This document shows, one piece after another, positions 34,285 through 43,270 of a DNA stretch of 64,000 nucleotides. The translations under genes and the position numbers were made by a program. How positions within the stretch are numbered: position 1 is the first letter of the stretch; every line of letters starts with the position of its first letter. The stretch is from assembly GCF_029689925.1 (NCBI RefSeq), contig NZ_CP121445.1, forward strand, positions 3,208,501-3,272,500, written 5' to 3'. A model generated the notes under the pieces. That model was not told where the DNA came from and ran no database searches. It saw nothing but the letters and a program-made list of their open reading frames with translations. Source of the stretch: Anaerocolumna sp. AGMB13025. GTDB taxonomy: Bacteria > Bacillota > Clostridia > Lachnospirales > Lachnospiraceae.

Positions 34285-35439
34285 ATGAAACTATACAACA
34301 TAGGCATCAGCCATAAAACAGCACCGGTTGAGGTCAGAGAATTACTAACCTTTTCAAGGGAAGAAAAAATCGAATTGATACAAAGTGCGGTAAAGCTGCA
34401 GGCTGTCAGGGAATGTGTATTAATTGCGACCTGCAACCGCACAGAAGTATATATAACCGGTGAAGAGAATGCCCCAGAGCAGATAATGGAACTGCTTTTA
34501 ACCAGAAAGCAGATAGAATATAATAAAATGATGAAGTATTTTCTTCGGTACAGTGAAGAAAAAGCCGTGAAACATTTATTTCAGGTAGCCAGTGGTCTTG
34601 ATTCCATGTTAATTGGAGAAGATGAAATCCTTGGGCAGGTAAAAGAGGATTATAAGATTGCGTTAGAAGCCGGAACTACGGATTTTTTATTAAATACGTT
34701 ATTTCGGGAGGCTATTACCTGTGCTAAAAAAGTGAAAACGGACACCAAATTATCAAAAACCTCCATTTCCATCGGTACCTTAGCAGCAAATGAAGTATTT
34801 CATTTTTCTGAAAAAGCGGAAGTAAAAAAGGTATTAATTATTGGACTCTCCGGTAAGTTTGGTACGATAGTTATGAAAAACCTCTACCATAATAAAAATG
34901 TGGAAATTATAGGAACCTACAGAAATCATAACCTGTCGGAGGAGTTAGTTTTATTATACCCGGAAGTTAAAATGATTGATTATCAAAACAGATATGATAA
35001 AATAAATGAAGCAGATATCATTATCAGTGCGACTGCAAGTCCCCATTACACCATAACCTATGAAGAACTTAAAACCTATCTGACCGATGATAAGAAACGC
35101 TTATTTATTGATCTGGCAGTACCTACAGATATTGATAAAGGGATAGAGAAATTAAAAAATATTCGTTTAATTGATATCGATTATTTCAAACAATTGTCGG
35201 AAGAAAATAATAATTTAAAAACTCAGGAAATCGAAGCTGCCAAGGTAATCCTAAAAAAACAGGTGGATGAATTTTATAAAGAGATTAACTTCAGGGATTT
35301 TGTTCCTCATATGAGTGAAATCAAATCGGTTTTTGAGCAGCAGTCCTTTGAAAGTATATTGTACCGGATACGGAATAGTGTAACCAACGATGAATTAAAA
35401 GTTATTTTGCAAAGTTTGAAAATGCTGACAGATATTTGA
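34285..35439 (+). CDS. hemA: Glutamyl-tRNA reductase
   Basis: First enzyme of the C5 tetrapyrrole pathway: reduces glutamyl-tRNA to glutamate-1-semialdehyde using NADPH. 384 residues, on the short side (E. coli 418). The catalytic Cys is in TCNRTEVY, and GLDSMLIGEDEILGQVK is a family signature; the NADPH domain starts near 165 and the C-terminal dimerisation helix is short. ATG 34285 follows AGAGGAA; the earlier in-frame ATG 34222 is rejected since homology starts with MKLYNIGISHKTAPVE. A TATAAT at 34214-34219 may be its -10 box. It heads the tetrapyrrole gene run. Confidence 0.96.
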   Translation: MKLYNIGISHKTAPVEVRELLTFSREEKIELIQSAVKLQAVRECVLIATCNRTEVYITGEENAPEQIMELLLTRKQIEYNKMMKYFLRYSEEKAVKHLFQVASGLDSMLIGEDEILGQVKEDYKIALEAGTTDFLLNTLFREAITCAKKVKTDTKLSKTSISIGTLAANEVFHFSEKAEVKKVLIIGLSGKFGTIVMKNLYHNKNVEIIGTYRNHNLSEELVLLYPEVKMIDYQNRYDKINEADIIISATASPHYTITYEELKTYLTDDKKRLFIDLAVPTDIDKGIEKLKNIRLIDIDYFKQLSEENNNLKTQEIEAAKVILKKQVDEFYKEINFRDFVPHMSEIKSVFEQQSFESILYRIRNSVTNDELKVILQSLKMLTDI

Positions 35440-35481
35440 GTACTGTTTGAGATACCTAAATGATACAAAGGAGATTTTATT

Positions 35482-36105
35482 GTGGCGTATTTTCCAATGT
35501 TTATGGATTTAAAGAATGAATCATGTGTAGTGATTGGCGGAGGGCTGGTGGCTTACCGTAAGGTTAAGGCACTGTTGGAATTTGAAGCAAAGGTAACGGT
35601 TATAGCAGCAGAATTCTGTGAACCGTTAATAGCAGAAGATAAGATAAGTAGGAAGCGGAAAAACTATGAGACCGAGGATCTTTTTGGGGCATTCTTAGTC
35701 ATTGCAGCAACCAATGACCTTTTGGTAAATCAAAGGATATCCGCAGAATGCCGGGAGAGAAAAATACCGGTTAATGTAGTGGATATCAAAGAAGAGTGCA
35801 GTTTTATCTTTCCTGCCTTCGTAAAAAAAGGGGACATAACCGTTGGAGTGACCAGCTCCGGTAAAAGCCCGATTATTTCACAGAAACTAAAGAAAAAGAT
35901 TAATGAAGTGATTCCGGATTACCTGGCTGAACTGGTGGAACACCTGGGAAGTACCAGAGAAGCAGTACTAAGCTCCTTTGAGGAGGAAGAAAAAAGGAAA
36001 CAGGTATTTAAGCAATTGGTGGAATTAGGCTGTTTAAAAAAAGGAAAACTAACCGATGAGGATGTAAGAGAAATAATTCAGAATGAAAAAGAAAGGTATC
36101 GTTAA
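35482..36105 (+). CDS. Precorrin-2 dehydrogenase / siroheme synthase N-terminal-type protein
   Basis: NAD-dependent dehydrogenase converting precorrin-2 to sirohydrochlorin (Met8/SirC/CysG N-terminal family), 207 residues. The start YFPMFMDLKNESCVVIGGG and the GGGLVAYRKVKALL nucleotide loop are typical; GVTSSGKSPIISQKLKKKI marks the second domain. Whether it also inserts iron, as Met8 does, is not readable. The start is GTG 35482 after AAAGGAG. Its place between hemA and hemC points to siroheme or cobalamin synthesis. Confidence 0.9.
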   Translation: MAYFPMFMDLKNESCVVIGGGLVAYRKVKALLEFEAKVTVIAAEFCEPLIAEDKISRKRKNYETEDLFGAFLVIAATNDLLVNQRISAECRERKIPVNVVDIKEECSFIFPAFVKKGDITVGVTSSGKSPIISQKLKKKINEVIPDYLAELVEHLGSTREAVLSSFEEEEKRKQVFKQLVELGCLKKGKLTDEDVREIIQNEKERYR

Positions 36106-36119
36106 TCAGGGAGGTATCA

Positions 36120-37121
36120 GTGGAACAGATAATTAAAATCGGAACAAGAAAAAGCCAACTGGCTATGATTCAGACAGAACTGGTAGTAAGTGCAATAAAG
36201 GCAAAGAATAAAGATATCCAAATTGAACTGGTGCCCTTGACTACAATCGGTGATAAGATACTTGATAAACCTCTGGAAAGCTTTGGGGGAAAAGGTGCAT
36301 TTATCACAGAATTTGAAGATGCCCTTCTTGCTGGAAATATTGATTTAGCTGTACATAGTGCAAAGGATATGCCCATCGAATTAAAAGAAGGGCTTGATAT
36401 ACTGGCTGTATCAAAAAGAGAAGACCCAAGAGATGTGCTGGTTACCAGAAAAGCTTCTCCGTTAAGACCAGGAGGGATAGTAGGCACCAGCAGCTTAAGA
36501 CGTCAGGTACAATTAGAAGAACTCTATCAGGTACAGATTAAGAATTTACGTGGGAATGTAGGAACCAGATTAAACAAACTAAGGGAAAAAGAATATGATG
36601 CCATCATTCTGGCAGCAGCCGGACTTAAACGTTTGGGTATGCTAGACGAGGAAGAATTTCAATATGAGTATTTGAATGAAGAAACCTTTATACCAGCAGC
36701 CGGACAGGGGGTTATTGCAGTTGAGGGAAGAAAGAAGGATGTATTCTTAAAAGAATTATTTACTACTGAAAATAATGGAAAAGATCGGGGCGTAAGGAAT
36801 GAAATCACCTCCTGTAGTGAACTTACCACCAGTAGTGATATTACTTCCAGTAGTGATTTATACTCCTGGAGTGATTTATACTCCTGGAGTGATTTATACT
36901 CCATGTATTCATTGGAAACCGAACGAGAGGTATTAAAGCTTCTTGGTGCTGGTTGCAGTGAACCTATCGGGGTTTATTCCAAAATACAAAAGGATCAGAT
37001 AACTTTAAGGATAATGTATAAGCATGACGGAAAAGTAATAAGGATGAATGGGACTACAGCAGTAGAAAACAGACTTGGCCTTGCGCAGGATTTAGTTCAT
37101 AAGCTGAAACTTGGAATTTAA
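36120..37121 (+). CDS. hemC: Porphobilinogen deaminase with internal hexapeptide repeat
   Basis: Polymerises four porphobilinogens to hydroxymethylbilane. The family begins IKIGTRKSQLAMIQTELV and includes AVHSAKDMP, GTSSLRRQVQL and NLRGNVGTRLNKL. The dipyrromethane-cofactor Cys is C279 in LGAGCSEPIG. Between the second domain and this Cys lies a 36-residue repeat (227-262) of six units such as SDLYSW, which raises the length to 333. The frame stays open, and both flanks look intact. The start is GTG 36120 after GGGAGG. Confidence 0.95.
   Translation: MEQIIKIGTRKSQLAMIQTELVVSAIKAKNKDIQIELVPLTTIGDKILDKPLESFGGKGAFITEFEDALLAGNIDLAVHSAKDMPIELKEGLDILAVSKREDPRDVLVTRKASPLRPGGIVGTSSLRRQVQLEELYQVQIKNLRGNVGTRLNKLREKEYDAIILAAAGLKRLGMLDEEEFQYEYLNEETFIPAAGQGVIAVEGRKKDVFLKELFTTENNGKDRGVRNEITSCSELTTSSDITSSSDLYSWSDLYSWSDLYSMYSLETEREVLKLLGAGCSEPIGVYSKIQKDQITLRIMYKHDGKVIRMNGTTAVENRLGLAQDLVHKLKLGI
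36798..36905 (+). repeat. Coding 18-bp tandem repeat in hemC, 6 copies
   Basis: Six 18-bp units encode NEITSC, SELTTS, SDITSS, SDLYSW, SDLYSW and SDLYSM. Units 4 and 5 are identical at DNA level (AGTGATTTATACTCCTGG), so the newest duplications are at the 3' end. Confidence 0.92.
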
Positions 37122-37183
37122 CAATAATTAAGTTTTGTGGAATAATTATTTGCTCAAACTTCGTAGTTAATAAACTTAAAAAC

Positions 37184-37462
37184 ACTTGATAAAATCAGCC
37201 CTAAAGCTAAATTGAAAGCATGATTATGCTATGTTTCATAAGCGCTTTATTCTGAGTCTGCTAATTCACTTATGACTTTTTCAGGTGGTTTAGACTCAAA
37301 ATGCACACTGTTTGACGAGCATAGCGAGGAGTTTGTGCTTTTTGGGTCTTGCTTTACCACCTGAAAAAATCATTAGTGAATTCCAGGCTCAGAATCCTAA
37401 GCTTATGAAACATAGCATAATCAATGCTTTCTTAATCACCTTCCTTGCTGATTTTATCAAGT
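37184..37462. repeat. MITE-like palindromic element, copy B (279 bp)
   Basis: It has the same 16-bp inverted termini as 10864-11035 (ACTTGATAAAATCAGC at 37184-37199, complement at 37447-37462) and the same sub-terminal sequence (GAAAGCAT, GCGCTT, CTGAGTCTG). The centre holds an extra nested palindrome whose left arm is the 33-bp module 37271-37303 and right arm contains ACCACCTGAAAAAATCA. The element lies between hemC and cobA-hemD and encodes nothing convincing. Confidence 0.85.
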
Positions 37463-37542
37463 ATACTAAGACAAAAATAACAGCGAAGTTTGAATTATTT
37501 ATATAAATTAACCTGGTCTAACAGGATATATGGGAGCTTTTT

Positions 37543-39060
37543 ATGAGTAAAAAAGGGATGGTCTATTTAGTCGGAGCAGGTCCTGGTGATCCAGAACTGC
37601 TTACTATAAAAGGAGAGGCGAGATTAAAGGAATGTGAGGTCGTAATTTATGACAGACTGGCCGCAGACAGCCTCCTTGATCTGGTTCCGGCAGATAGTGA
37701 GAAATTATATGTAGGAAAAGAAGTGGGCAGACACAGTTTTAACCAGGAAGAGATTAATGAACTTATTGTTAAGAAAGCCTTGGAGGGTAAACAGGTTGTC
37801 CGTTTAAAAGGCGGTGATCCCTTTGTATTTGGCAGGGGCGGTGAAGAGGTAATGGCTTTGCAGCAGGAGGAAATACCTTACGAGGTCATTCCAGGAATTA
37901 CTTCAGCCATAGCAGCCGCCACTTATGCCGGTATTCCTGTGACCCACCGGGGGGTCAGCCAAAGCTTTCATGTTATAACAGGACATACCAGAGATTCTAA
38001 GAACCAGCTTACGGATAATTATGAAGTATTAGCAAAGTTAGAGGGAACCCTTATATTTTTAATGGGACTTGGCAACTTATCTCTTATAGTAAGTGAACTA
38101 TTAAAATACGGAAAAGATGGGAGCACACCGGCTGCGGTTATATCAAAGGGAACCACATGCAGACAGAAAACGGTGAAGGGAACCCTGGCAGATATTACTT
38201 TAAAGGTTACTCAAAATAATATCAAATCTCCGGCTATTATAATAATTGGAGGTGTTGCACAACTTAATATGAAAGAAGAAAAAAGCGGCAGGTTAACCGG
38301 AAAACGAATCGGAGTAACCGGCACAAAGAAATTAACGGATAAACTGGCGGGTGAGTTAAGGCAGTACGGAGCCCAGGTTTATGACCTGGGGTTTTTACAG
38401 GTTAAAGAACATACGGACAACAAAGAATTAGCCCAGGCAGTTGGTAGTTTAATGTCTTATACCTGGCTTGTCTTTACCAGTACCAATGGGGTTGATCTAT
38501 TCTTTGAGTATATAAAAAAGCAGCAGATAGACTACAGACATTTTGCTAGGATTAAATTTGCCGTAGTAGGAAACGGTACGAAAGATGCTTTGTTAAAACA
38601 GGGTTTTACTGCGGATTATATGCCAGAGACTTATACTACAGCGGCTTTAGCAAAAGGGCTGGCTGATATCTTAAAAGAAGAAGACCGACTGTTAATCCCA
38701 AGAGCATTAAATGGTTCAAAGGATTTAACTGATCGTTTGGATAAGCAACATATACCATATACAGATATAAAGCTTTATTCCATTGTAATCGAGGAAGTGA
38801 AAAAGCAGAGGGTAATCAAGGAGTTATCAGGTTATGACTATATTACCTTTGCCAGTGTTTCTGGTGTAGAAGGCTTTTTTGAAAACGCAGAGGAAAGTTT
38901 AAGTGCCCGTTTAGAACATACGGTTATCGTCAGTATCGGAGAAGTAACTGCAAAATGTCTTGCAGGTTATGGCGTTACCGGGTTTATTTCGGCTAAGGAA
39001 TTTAGCGTTAAGGGTATCGTTGAATGTATATTAAATGATACCGAAATTAAAAATATCTAA
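37543..39060 (+). CDS. cobA-hemD: Fused uroporphyrinogen-III methyltransferase / uroporphyrinogen-III synthase
   Basis: A bifunctional protein of 505 residues. The N-terminal half (about 1-245) is SAM-dependent uroporphyrinogen-III C-methyltransferase (SUMT): VGAGPGDPELLTIKG, VVRLKGGDPFVFGRGGEE and VIPGITSAIAAATYAGIPVTHR are clear. The C-terminal half (about 252-505) is uroporphyrinogen-III synthase (LTGKRIGVTGTKKL, WLVFTSTNGVDLFFEYI, YDYITFASVSGVEGFF). Together they carry hydroxymethylbilane to precorrin-2. The fusion is common in clostridia. The start is the ATG at 37543. Confidence 0.95.
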   Translation: MSKKGMVYLVGAGPGDPELLTIKGEARLKECEVVIYDRLAADSLLDLVPADSEKLYVGKEVGRHSFNQEEINELIVKKALEGKQVVRLKGGDPFVFGRGGEEVMALQQEEIPYEVIPGITSAIAAATYAGIPVTHRGVSQSFHVITGHTRDSKNQLTDNYEVLAKLEGTLIFLMGLGNLSLIVSELLKYGKDGSTPAAVISKGTTCRQKTVKGTLADITLKVTQNNIKSPAIIIIGGVAQLNMKEEKSGRLTGKRIGVTGTKKLTDKLAGELRQYGAQVYDLGFLQVKEHTDNKELAQAVGSLMSYTWLVFTSTNGVDLFFEYIKKQQIDYRHFARIKFAVVGNGTKDALLKQGFTADYMPETYTTAALAKGLADILKEEDRLLIPRALNGSKDLTDRLDKQHIPYTDIKLYSIVIEEVKKQRVIKELSGYDYITFASVSGVEGFFENAEESLSARLEHTVIVSIGEVTAKCLAGYGVTGFISAKEFSVKGIVECILNDTEIKNI

Positions 39061-39089
39061 GACTAAATTCGTGTAAGTCTTATGATAAC

Positions 39090-39265
39090 GACATGATACT
39101 TCGTACTGTGGATTAAGGTATTGATATAAAATAATAACTTAGTACTGTAAGTTAGGTATTGATATTAATATAATAACTTAGTACTGAATGTTAGGTATTG
39201 ATATTAATATAATAACTTAGTACTGTAAGTTAGGTATTGATATTAATATTATAACTTAGTATTTG
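39090..39265 (+). repeat. 39-bp tandem repeat downstream of cobA-hemD
   Basis: Copies align at 39097, 39136, 39175, 39214 and 39253, a constant 39-bp period; the middle three are nearly identical (AACTTAGTACTGTAAGTT core) and the outer two degenerate. Each unit contains a small hairpin AACTTA/TAAGTT. There are no spacers, so it is not a CRISPR array. Confidence 0.92.
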
Positions 39266-39412
39266 ATTTAAAGTATCATATTATTAACCGAGCTGGAAAC
39301 TCTTCTTAATTAAGCTAGATAGAACTGTTTAAAATACAGAAGTATCCAACTTATAGGGGTATAGGAAATTTTAAGTTGAAATTATCAGCAGTTTTTAACA
39401 GGAGGATAACAA

Positions 39413-40384
39413 ATGATTAGGCGAAGAAGACTAAGGGTAAATGAGACGATAAGAGAATTGGTAAGGGAAACCAGTGTTCAAGTATCAGACCTGATTTATC
39501 CGATCTTTGTAATAGAAGGAGAAAATCAAAAAAATCCGGTGGATTCCATGCCGGGGATCTATCAGTACTCCCTTGATCGCTTAGGGGAAGAATTAGTGCG
39601 TATTAAGAAAAGCGGCGTAAAGAGCCTTCTGATTTTTGGTATACCTGCACATAAGGATGAAACCGGCAGCGAAGCTTATAATAAAGACGGAATTGTACAA
39701 AAAGCAATCCGGTATATAAAAGCCGCTTATCCGGAGTTTATTCTTGTGGCAGATATCTGTCTCTGTGAATATACCTCCCATGGACATTGCGGATTAATAA
39801 AAGATGGAGTCATATTAAATGATGAAACTCTCCCATTATTAGCAGAAGCAGCACTGACCTGTGCCCAGGCAGGAGCTGATATGATCGCCCCCTCTGATAT
39901 GATGGACGGACATATAGGCGAAATCCGTAAGGTACTGGATAACAATGGTTTTATTAATACTCCTATTATGGCATACAGCGCAAAATATGCCTCCGGCTAT
40001 TATGCTCCTTTTCGGGATGCTGCCCATTCGGCACCGGGATTTGGCGACCGGAAAACCTATCAGATGGATTATGCCAATTCAAAGGAAGCTCTCCGAGAGG
40101 TTTTTGATGATATCAAAGAAGGAGCGGATATCGTTATGATTAAACCAGCCCTGGCCTATCTGGATGTAATAAAATCCGTTGCTCTTGAAACAGATTACCC
40201 GATAGCTGCTTATAATGTCAGCGGTGAATATGCAATGGTAAAAGCAGCTGCTATGAACGGCTGGATTGATGAGAAAAAAATAGTTATGGAAAATATAACG
40301 GCAATGAAACGTGCCGGTGCTAAAATTATCATTACCTATCATGCCTTGGAGGTTGCCGGTTGGATTAAGGAGATGAATCAATGA
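39413..40384 (+). CDS. hemB: Delta-aminolevulinic acid dehydratase (porphobilinogen synthase)
   Basis: Condenses two 5-aminolevulinates into porphobilinogen; 323 residues, typical. The cysteine-containing metal site is CLCEYTSHGHCG, suggesting a zinc enzyme; the active-site lysines are in YSAKYASGYYAPFRDA and MIKPALAYLDVI. AGGAGG precedes the ATG. The stop overlaps the hemL start by 4 bp (ATGA), indicating coupled translation. Confidence 0.97.
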   Translation: MIRRRRLRVNETIRELVRETSVQVSDLIYPIFVIEGENQKNPVDSMPGIYQYSLDRLGEELVRIKKSGVKSLLIFGIPAHKDETGSEAYNKDGIVQKAIRYIKAAYPEFILVADICLCEYTSHGHCGLIKDGVILNDETLPLLAEAALTCAQAGADMIAPSDMMDGHIGEIRKVLDNNGFINTPIMAYSAKYASGYYAPFRDAAHSAPGFGDRKTYQMDYANSKEALREVFDDIKEGADIVMIKPALAYLDVIKSVALETDYPIAAYNVSGEYAMVKAAAMNGWIDEKKIVMENITAMKRAGAKIIITYHALEVAGWIKEMNQ

Positions 40385-41655
40385 AGACTCAGAAATCGGA
40401 AGAATTATATCAAAAAGCAGTAAAGTTTATGCCGGGAGGTGTCAACAGTCCGGTAAGGGCTTTTGGGTCTGTAGGAAGGACTCCGTTATTTATAGAACGG
40501 GCTAAGGGCAGTAAAATTTATGATGCAGACGGCAATGAATATATCGATTATGTGTGTTCCTGGGGACCTGCTATCTTAGGACATGCCCACGAAGAAGTAG
40601 TCGAAGAGGTAAGAAAAGCTGCCCTTGATGGTTTAACTTATGGTGCACCTACTAAAAAAGAGATTATCCTAACCGAATTGATTTCAGAAATTATGCCCTC
40701 TATGGAAATGATAAGGTTAGTAAGTTCCGGAACCGAAGCGGTCATGAGTGCCATAAGGACTGCCAGAGGTTATACGAAAAAGGATATGATTATTAAATTT
40801 CGAGGCTGTTATCACGGACATTCTGACGGATTACTGGTTAAAGCCGGTTCGGCAGCACTTACCCAGTCGGTCCCGGATAGTGCAGGAGTTCCAGCGTCTT
40901 ATACAGAAAATACCCTGATTGCAGATTATAATGATAAAGCATCTGTCAGTCAATTATTTGAACGGTTTAAAGGAAAGATAGCTGCTGTTCTAGTGGAGCC
41001 GGTTGCTGCCAATATGGGAGTAGTACTGCCGGAGGAGGATTTTTTATCTTACTTAAGGGAGATAACCTATAAAGAAGAGGCATTACTTATTTTTGACGAA
41101 GTTATCACCGGATTTCGATTAGGTCTTGGAGGTGCTCAGGCATATTTTAATATAAAGCCGGATCTTACTACCCTTGGTAAAATTGTAGGTGGTGGAATGC
41201 CCATTGGTGCTTACGGCGGAAGAAGAGATATTATGCAGGTTGTTTCTCCTCTTGGTCCTGTTTATCAGGCGGGAACCCTCTCAGGTAATCCAATTGCAAC
41301 CGCAGCAGGTATAAAAACTCTTGAAATCCTAAAGAAAAATACATTCATATACCAAGAGCTGGAAGTAAAAGCAAAATTACTTGCCGATGCTTATGCAGAC
41401 AGGGCAGCCGGTAAAGGGGAGGCTATTAAAGTCAATCAAATTGGTTCTTTGTTAAGTGCTTTTTTCACAGACAAAGAAGTTAAGGATTATAATTCGGCAG
41501 TTTCTTCCGACACTGGCAAATATGCCGCTTATTTTAGAACTATGCTGGAACAGGGAATTTATGTTGCGCCCTCCCAGTATGAAGCCATGTTCGTATCGGC
41601 TGCCCATTCCGAGGCAGATCTTGAAAAAACCTGCAGGATAATCAGAGAGAATTAG
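40381..41655 (+). CDS. hemL: Glutamate-1-semialdehyde 2,1-aminomutase
   Basis: PLP-dependent enzyme converting glutamate-1-semialdehyde into 5-aminolevulinate; 424 residues, normal length. The PLP lysine is K267 in TLGKIVGGGMPIGAYGG. Other family marks are PGGVNSPVRAF, LVSSGTEAVMSAIRTARG, FRGCYHGHSDG and LIFDEVITGFR. It overlaps hemB by 4 bp and ends the tetrapyrrole cluster; a strong terminator follows. Confidence 0.97.
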   Translation: MKTQKSEELYQKAVKFMPGGVNSPVRAFGSVGRTPLFIERAKGSKIYDADGNEYIDYVCSWGPAILGHAHEEVVEEVRKAALDGLTYGAPTKKEIILTELISEIMPSMEMIRLVSSGTEAVMSAIRTARGYTKKDMIIKFRGCYHGHSDGLLVKAGSAALTQSVPDSAGVPASYTENTLIADYNDKASVSQLFERFKGKIAAVLVEPVAANMGVVLPEEDFLSYLREITYKEEALLIFDEVITGFRLGLGGAQAYFNIKPDLTTLGKIVGGGMPIGAYGGRRDIMQVVSPLGPVYQAGTLSGNPIATAAGIKTLEILKKNTFIYQELEVKAKLLADAYADRAAGKGEAIKVNQIGSLLSAFFTDKEVKDYNSAVSSDTGKYAAYFRTMLEQGIYVAPSQYEAMFVSAAHSEADLEKTCRIIREN

Positions 41656-41674
41656 CAGGATAAATGATACTTAA

Positions 41675-41727
41675 AACGCGAATGACTGTAGAATTTTATA
41701 ATTCTGCTATCATTCGCGTTATTTTGT
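41675..41727. terminator. Bidirectional terminator between hemL and pdxT
   Basis: A long stem pairs AACGCGAATGA (from 41675) with TCATTCGCGTT (to 41720), with a mismatched middle and an inner AGAATT/AATTCT stem. ATTTTG follows on the plus strand and TTTTAAG on the minus strand, so it can serve both convergent genes. Confidence 0.8.
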
Positions 41728-41770
41728 ATAAGAAGTTAAAACGTCAGGCATGATACCCTTATAGTTGGCA

Positions 41771-42349
41771 TCACATATTATTTAAAAGACCAGTCATATT
41801 AAGAAAATAGCGGTGTATCATAAGATTGTCGGTGAGTTCTGGATGAAAGGAGATACCTAACTGGTTTTTATACCGAACAGCAGTAATCCGGTTATCAACT
41901 ACAGCCAGGATTTGCGTAGAACTGCCTGCTGCTTCTATATATGGTGCCCGTATGAATTTCATTGGAACCATACCAATTCCTTCAAAATAGTTCTCCGTAT
42001 AAAAACTCCCTAACTGCCGTCCATAAGCATTACGCCTTACTGTAACAGGAAGCGTCCCAAAATGGACCGTATCAGAATCTGCAAGATGGGAAGCTAACAG
42101 AATTAAACCGGCACAGGTGCCTAAAACCGGCAGACCTCCTTCAAGCATTTCCTTTAAAGGGTCAAACAGTTTTAAGTCCTTTAATAACTTTCCCATTACA
42201 GTACTTTCTCCACCAGGAAGGATCAGTCCGTCCATAGGTCTGTTTAAATCGGATTTTTTCCGTATTTCAAAGGACTCTGTCTCTAATCTGCTTAAAGCGT
42301 TTTCATGTTCAATAAAAGCCCCTTGTAAGGCTAAAACTCCGATTGTCAT
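41771..42349 (-). CDS. pdxT: Pyridoxal 5'-phosphate synthase glutaminase subunit
   Basis: Class I glutamine amidotransferase subunit that supplies ammonia to PdxS for vitamin B6 (PLP) synthesis; 192 residues. The catalytic Cys is in LGTCAGLILLA, and the His-Glu pair in ISFHPELTDN; LILPGGESTVMGKLL is the family's oxyanion strand. It starts with the base immediately after the pdxS stop, so the two are cotranscribed and probably co-translated. Confidence 0.96.
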   Translation of the reverse strand: MTIGVLALQGAFIEHENALSRLETESFEIRKKSDLNRPMDGLILPGGESTVMGKLLKDLKLFDPLKEMLEGGLPVLGTCAGLILLASHLADSDTVHFGTLPVTVRRNAYGRQLGSFYTENYFEGIGMVPMKFIRAPYIEAAGSSTQILAVVDNRITAVRYKNQLGISFHPELTDNLMIHRYFLNMTGLLNNM

Positions 42350-43225
42350 TTATCTGCCCCTTTCTGCCATTAACAGGTTAATCTCATTTTCATTTATTCC
42401 AACCATGGCTTCTCCTAAATCCTCCGACAAATCCGCTATTAATTTGGCATCTGTAAAATTGGTAACGGCTTTTACGATGGCAGCAGCACGTTTCGCTGGA
42501 TTGCCGGACTTAAAGATACCGGAACCTACAAAAACCCCTTCTGCTCCTAACTGCATCATAAGAGCAGCATCGGCAGGAGTAGCTACACCGCCGGCGGCAA
42601 AGTTAACCACCGGAAGTCTGCCCCTGTTATGGACATACTGTACTAAATCATAAGGCACCTGTAATTCTTTGGCGGCCTGATACAGCTCCTCTTCCCTTAA
42701 AGCGGCAAGGCTTGCAATTTCCCGGTTCATTTTTCTCATATGTCTTACCGCCTGGACAATATCACCGGTACCTGGTTCTCCTTTGGTGCGGATCATAGCT
42801 GCCCCTTCACTGGTTCGGCGCAAGGCTTCTCCCAGATCTTTCGCACCGCATACAAAAGGAACTTTAAATTTAGTCTTATCGATATGATATACATCATCAG
42901 CAGGGGATAAAACTTCACTTTCATCAATATAGTCGATCTCAATCGCTTCTAAAATCTGTGCTTCTGCAAAATGACCGATACGGCATTTTGCCATTACAGG
43001 AATGGAAACTGCCTTTTGAATCCCCTTTATCATAGCAGGATCACTCATTCGGGCGACACCTCCAGCGGCCCGTATGTCCGCCGGAATCCGCTCCAGGGCC
43101 ATAACCGCACAAGCACCGGCATTCTCTGCAATAACAGCCTGTTCTGGTGTAGTGACATCCATAATAACCCCGCCTTTAAGCATCTGGGCGAGTTCTTTGT
43201 TTAACTCATATCTGTTTTCTTTCAA
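42350..43225 (-). CDS. pdxS: Pyridoxal 5'-phosphate synthase lyase subunit
   Basis: Synthase subunit that builds PLP from ribose 5-phosphate, glyceraldehyde 3-phosphate and ammonia; 291 residues, highly conserved. Visible marks are [40 protein letters not shown], the lysine in [16 protein letters not shown], and [28 protein letters not shown]-type phosphate loops (about 211-240). Minus strand, followed by pdxT; GGGAGG lies before its ATG. Confidence 0.97.
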   Translation of the reverse strand: MKENRYELNKELAQMLKGGVIMDVTTPEQAVIAENAGACAVMALERIPADIRAAGGVARMSDPAMIKGIQKAVSIPVMAKCRIGHFAEAQILEAIEIDYIDESEVLSPADDVYHIDKTKFKVPFVCGAKDLGEALRRTSEGAAMIRTKGEPGTGDIVQAVRHMRKMNREIASLAALREEELYQAAKELQVPYDLVQYVHNRGRLPVVNFAAGGVATPADAALMMQLGAEGVFVGSGIFKSGNPAKRAAAIVKAVTNFTDAKLIADLSEDLGEAMVGINENEINLLMAERGR

Positions 43226-43258
43226 AATGAAACCTCCCTGAATTAATGAATTTAACTA

Positions 43259-43270
43259 GTATCCGGATAC
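43259..43270. promoter_or_regulatory. Perfect 12-bp palindrome upstream of pdxS
   Basis: GTATCCGGATAC is self-complementary and lies 34 bp before the pdxS start codon. CGGATAC recurs at 43336-43342, next to the probable -10 box of the pdxS promoter (minus strand TATAAT near 43329-43334). It may be an operator for pdxST. Confidence 0.4.

Noticed and set aside
36798-36905. Frameshift or pseudogene in hemC
   Set aside because: The insert is a whole number of 18-bp units; the frame and the conserved residues on both sides are intact.
37312-37506. 64-codon ORF in the MITE-like element at 37 kb
   Set aside because: It lies almost wholly within the repeat and has no ribosome site.
39090-39265. CRISPR array
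   Set aside because: The 39-bp units are contiguous with no variable spacers, and no cas genes are near.
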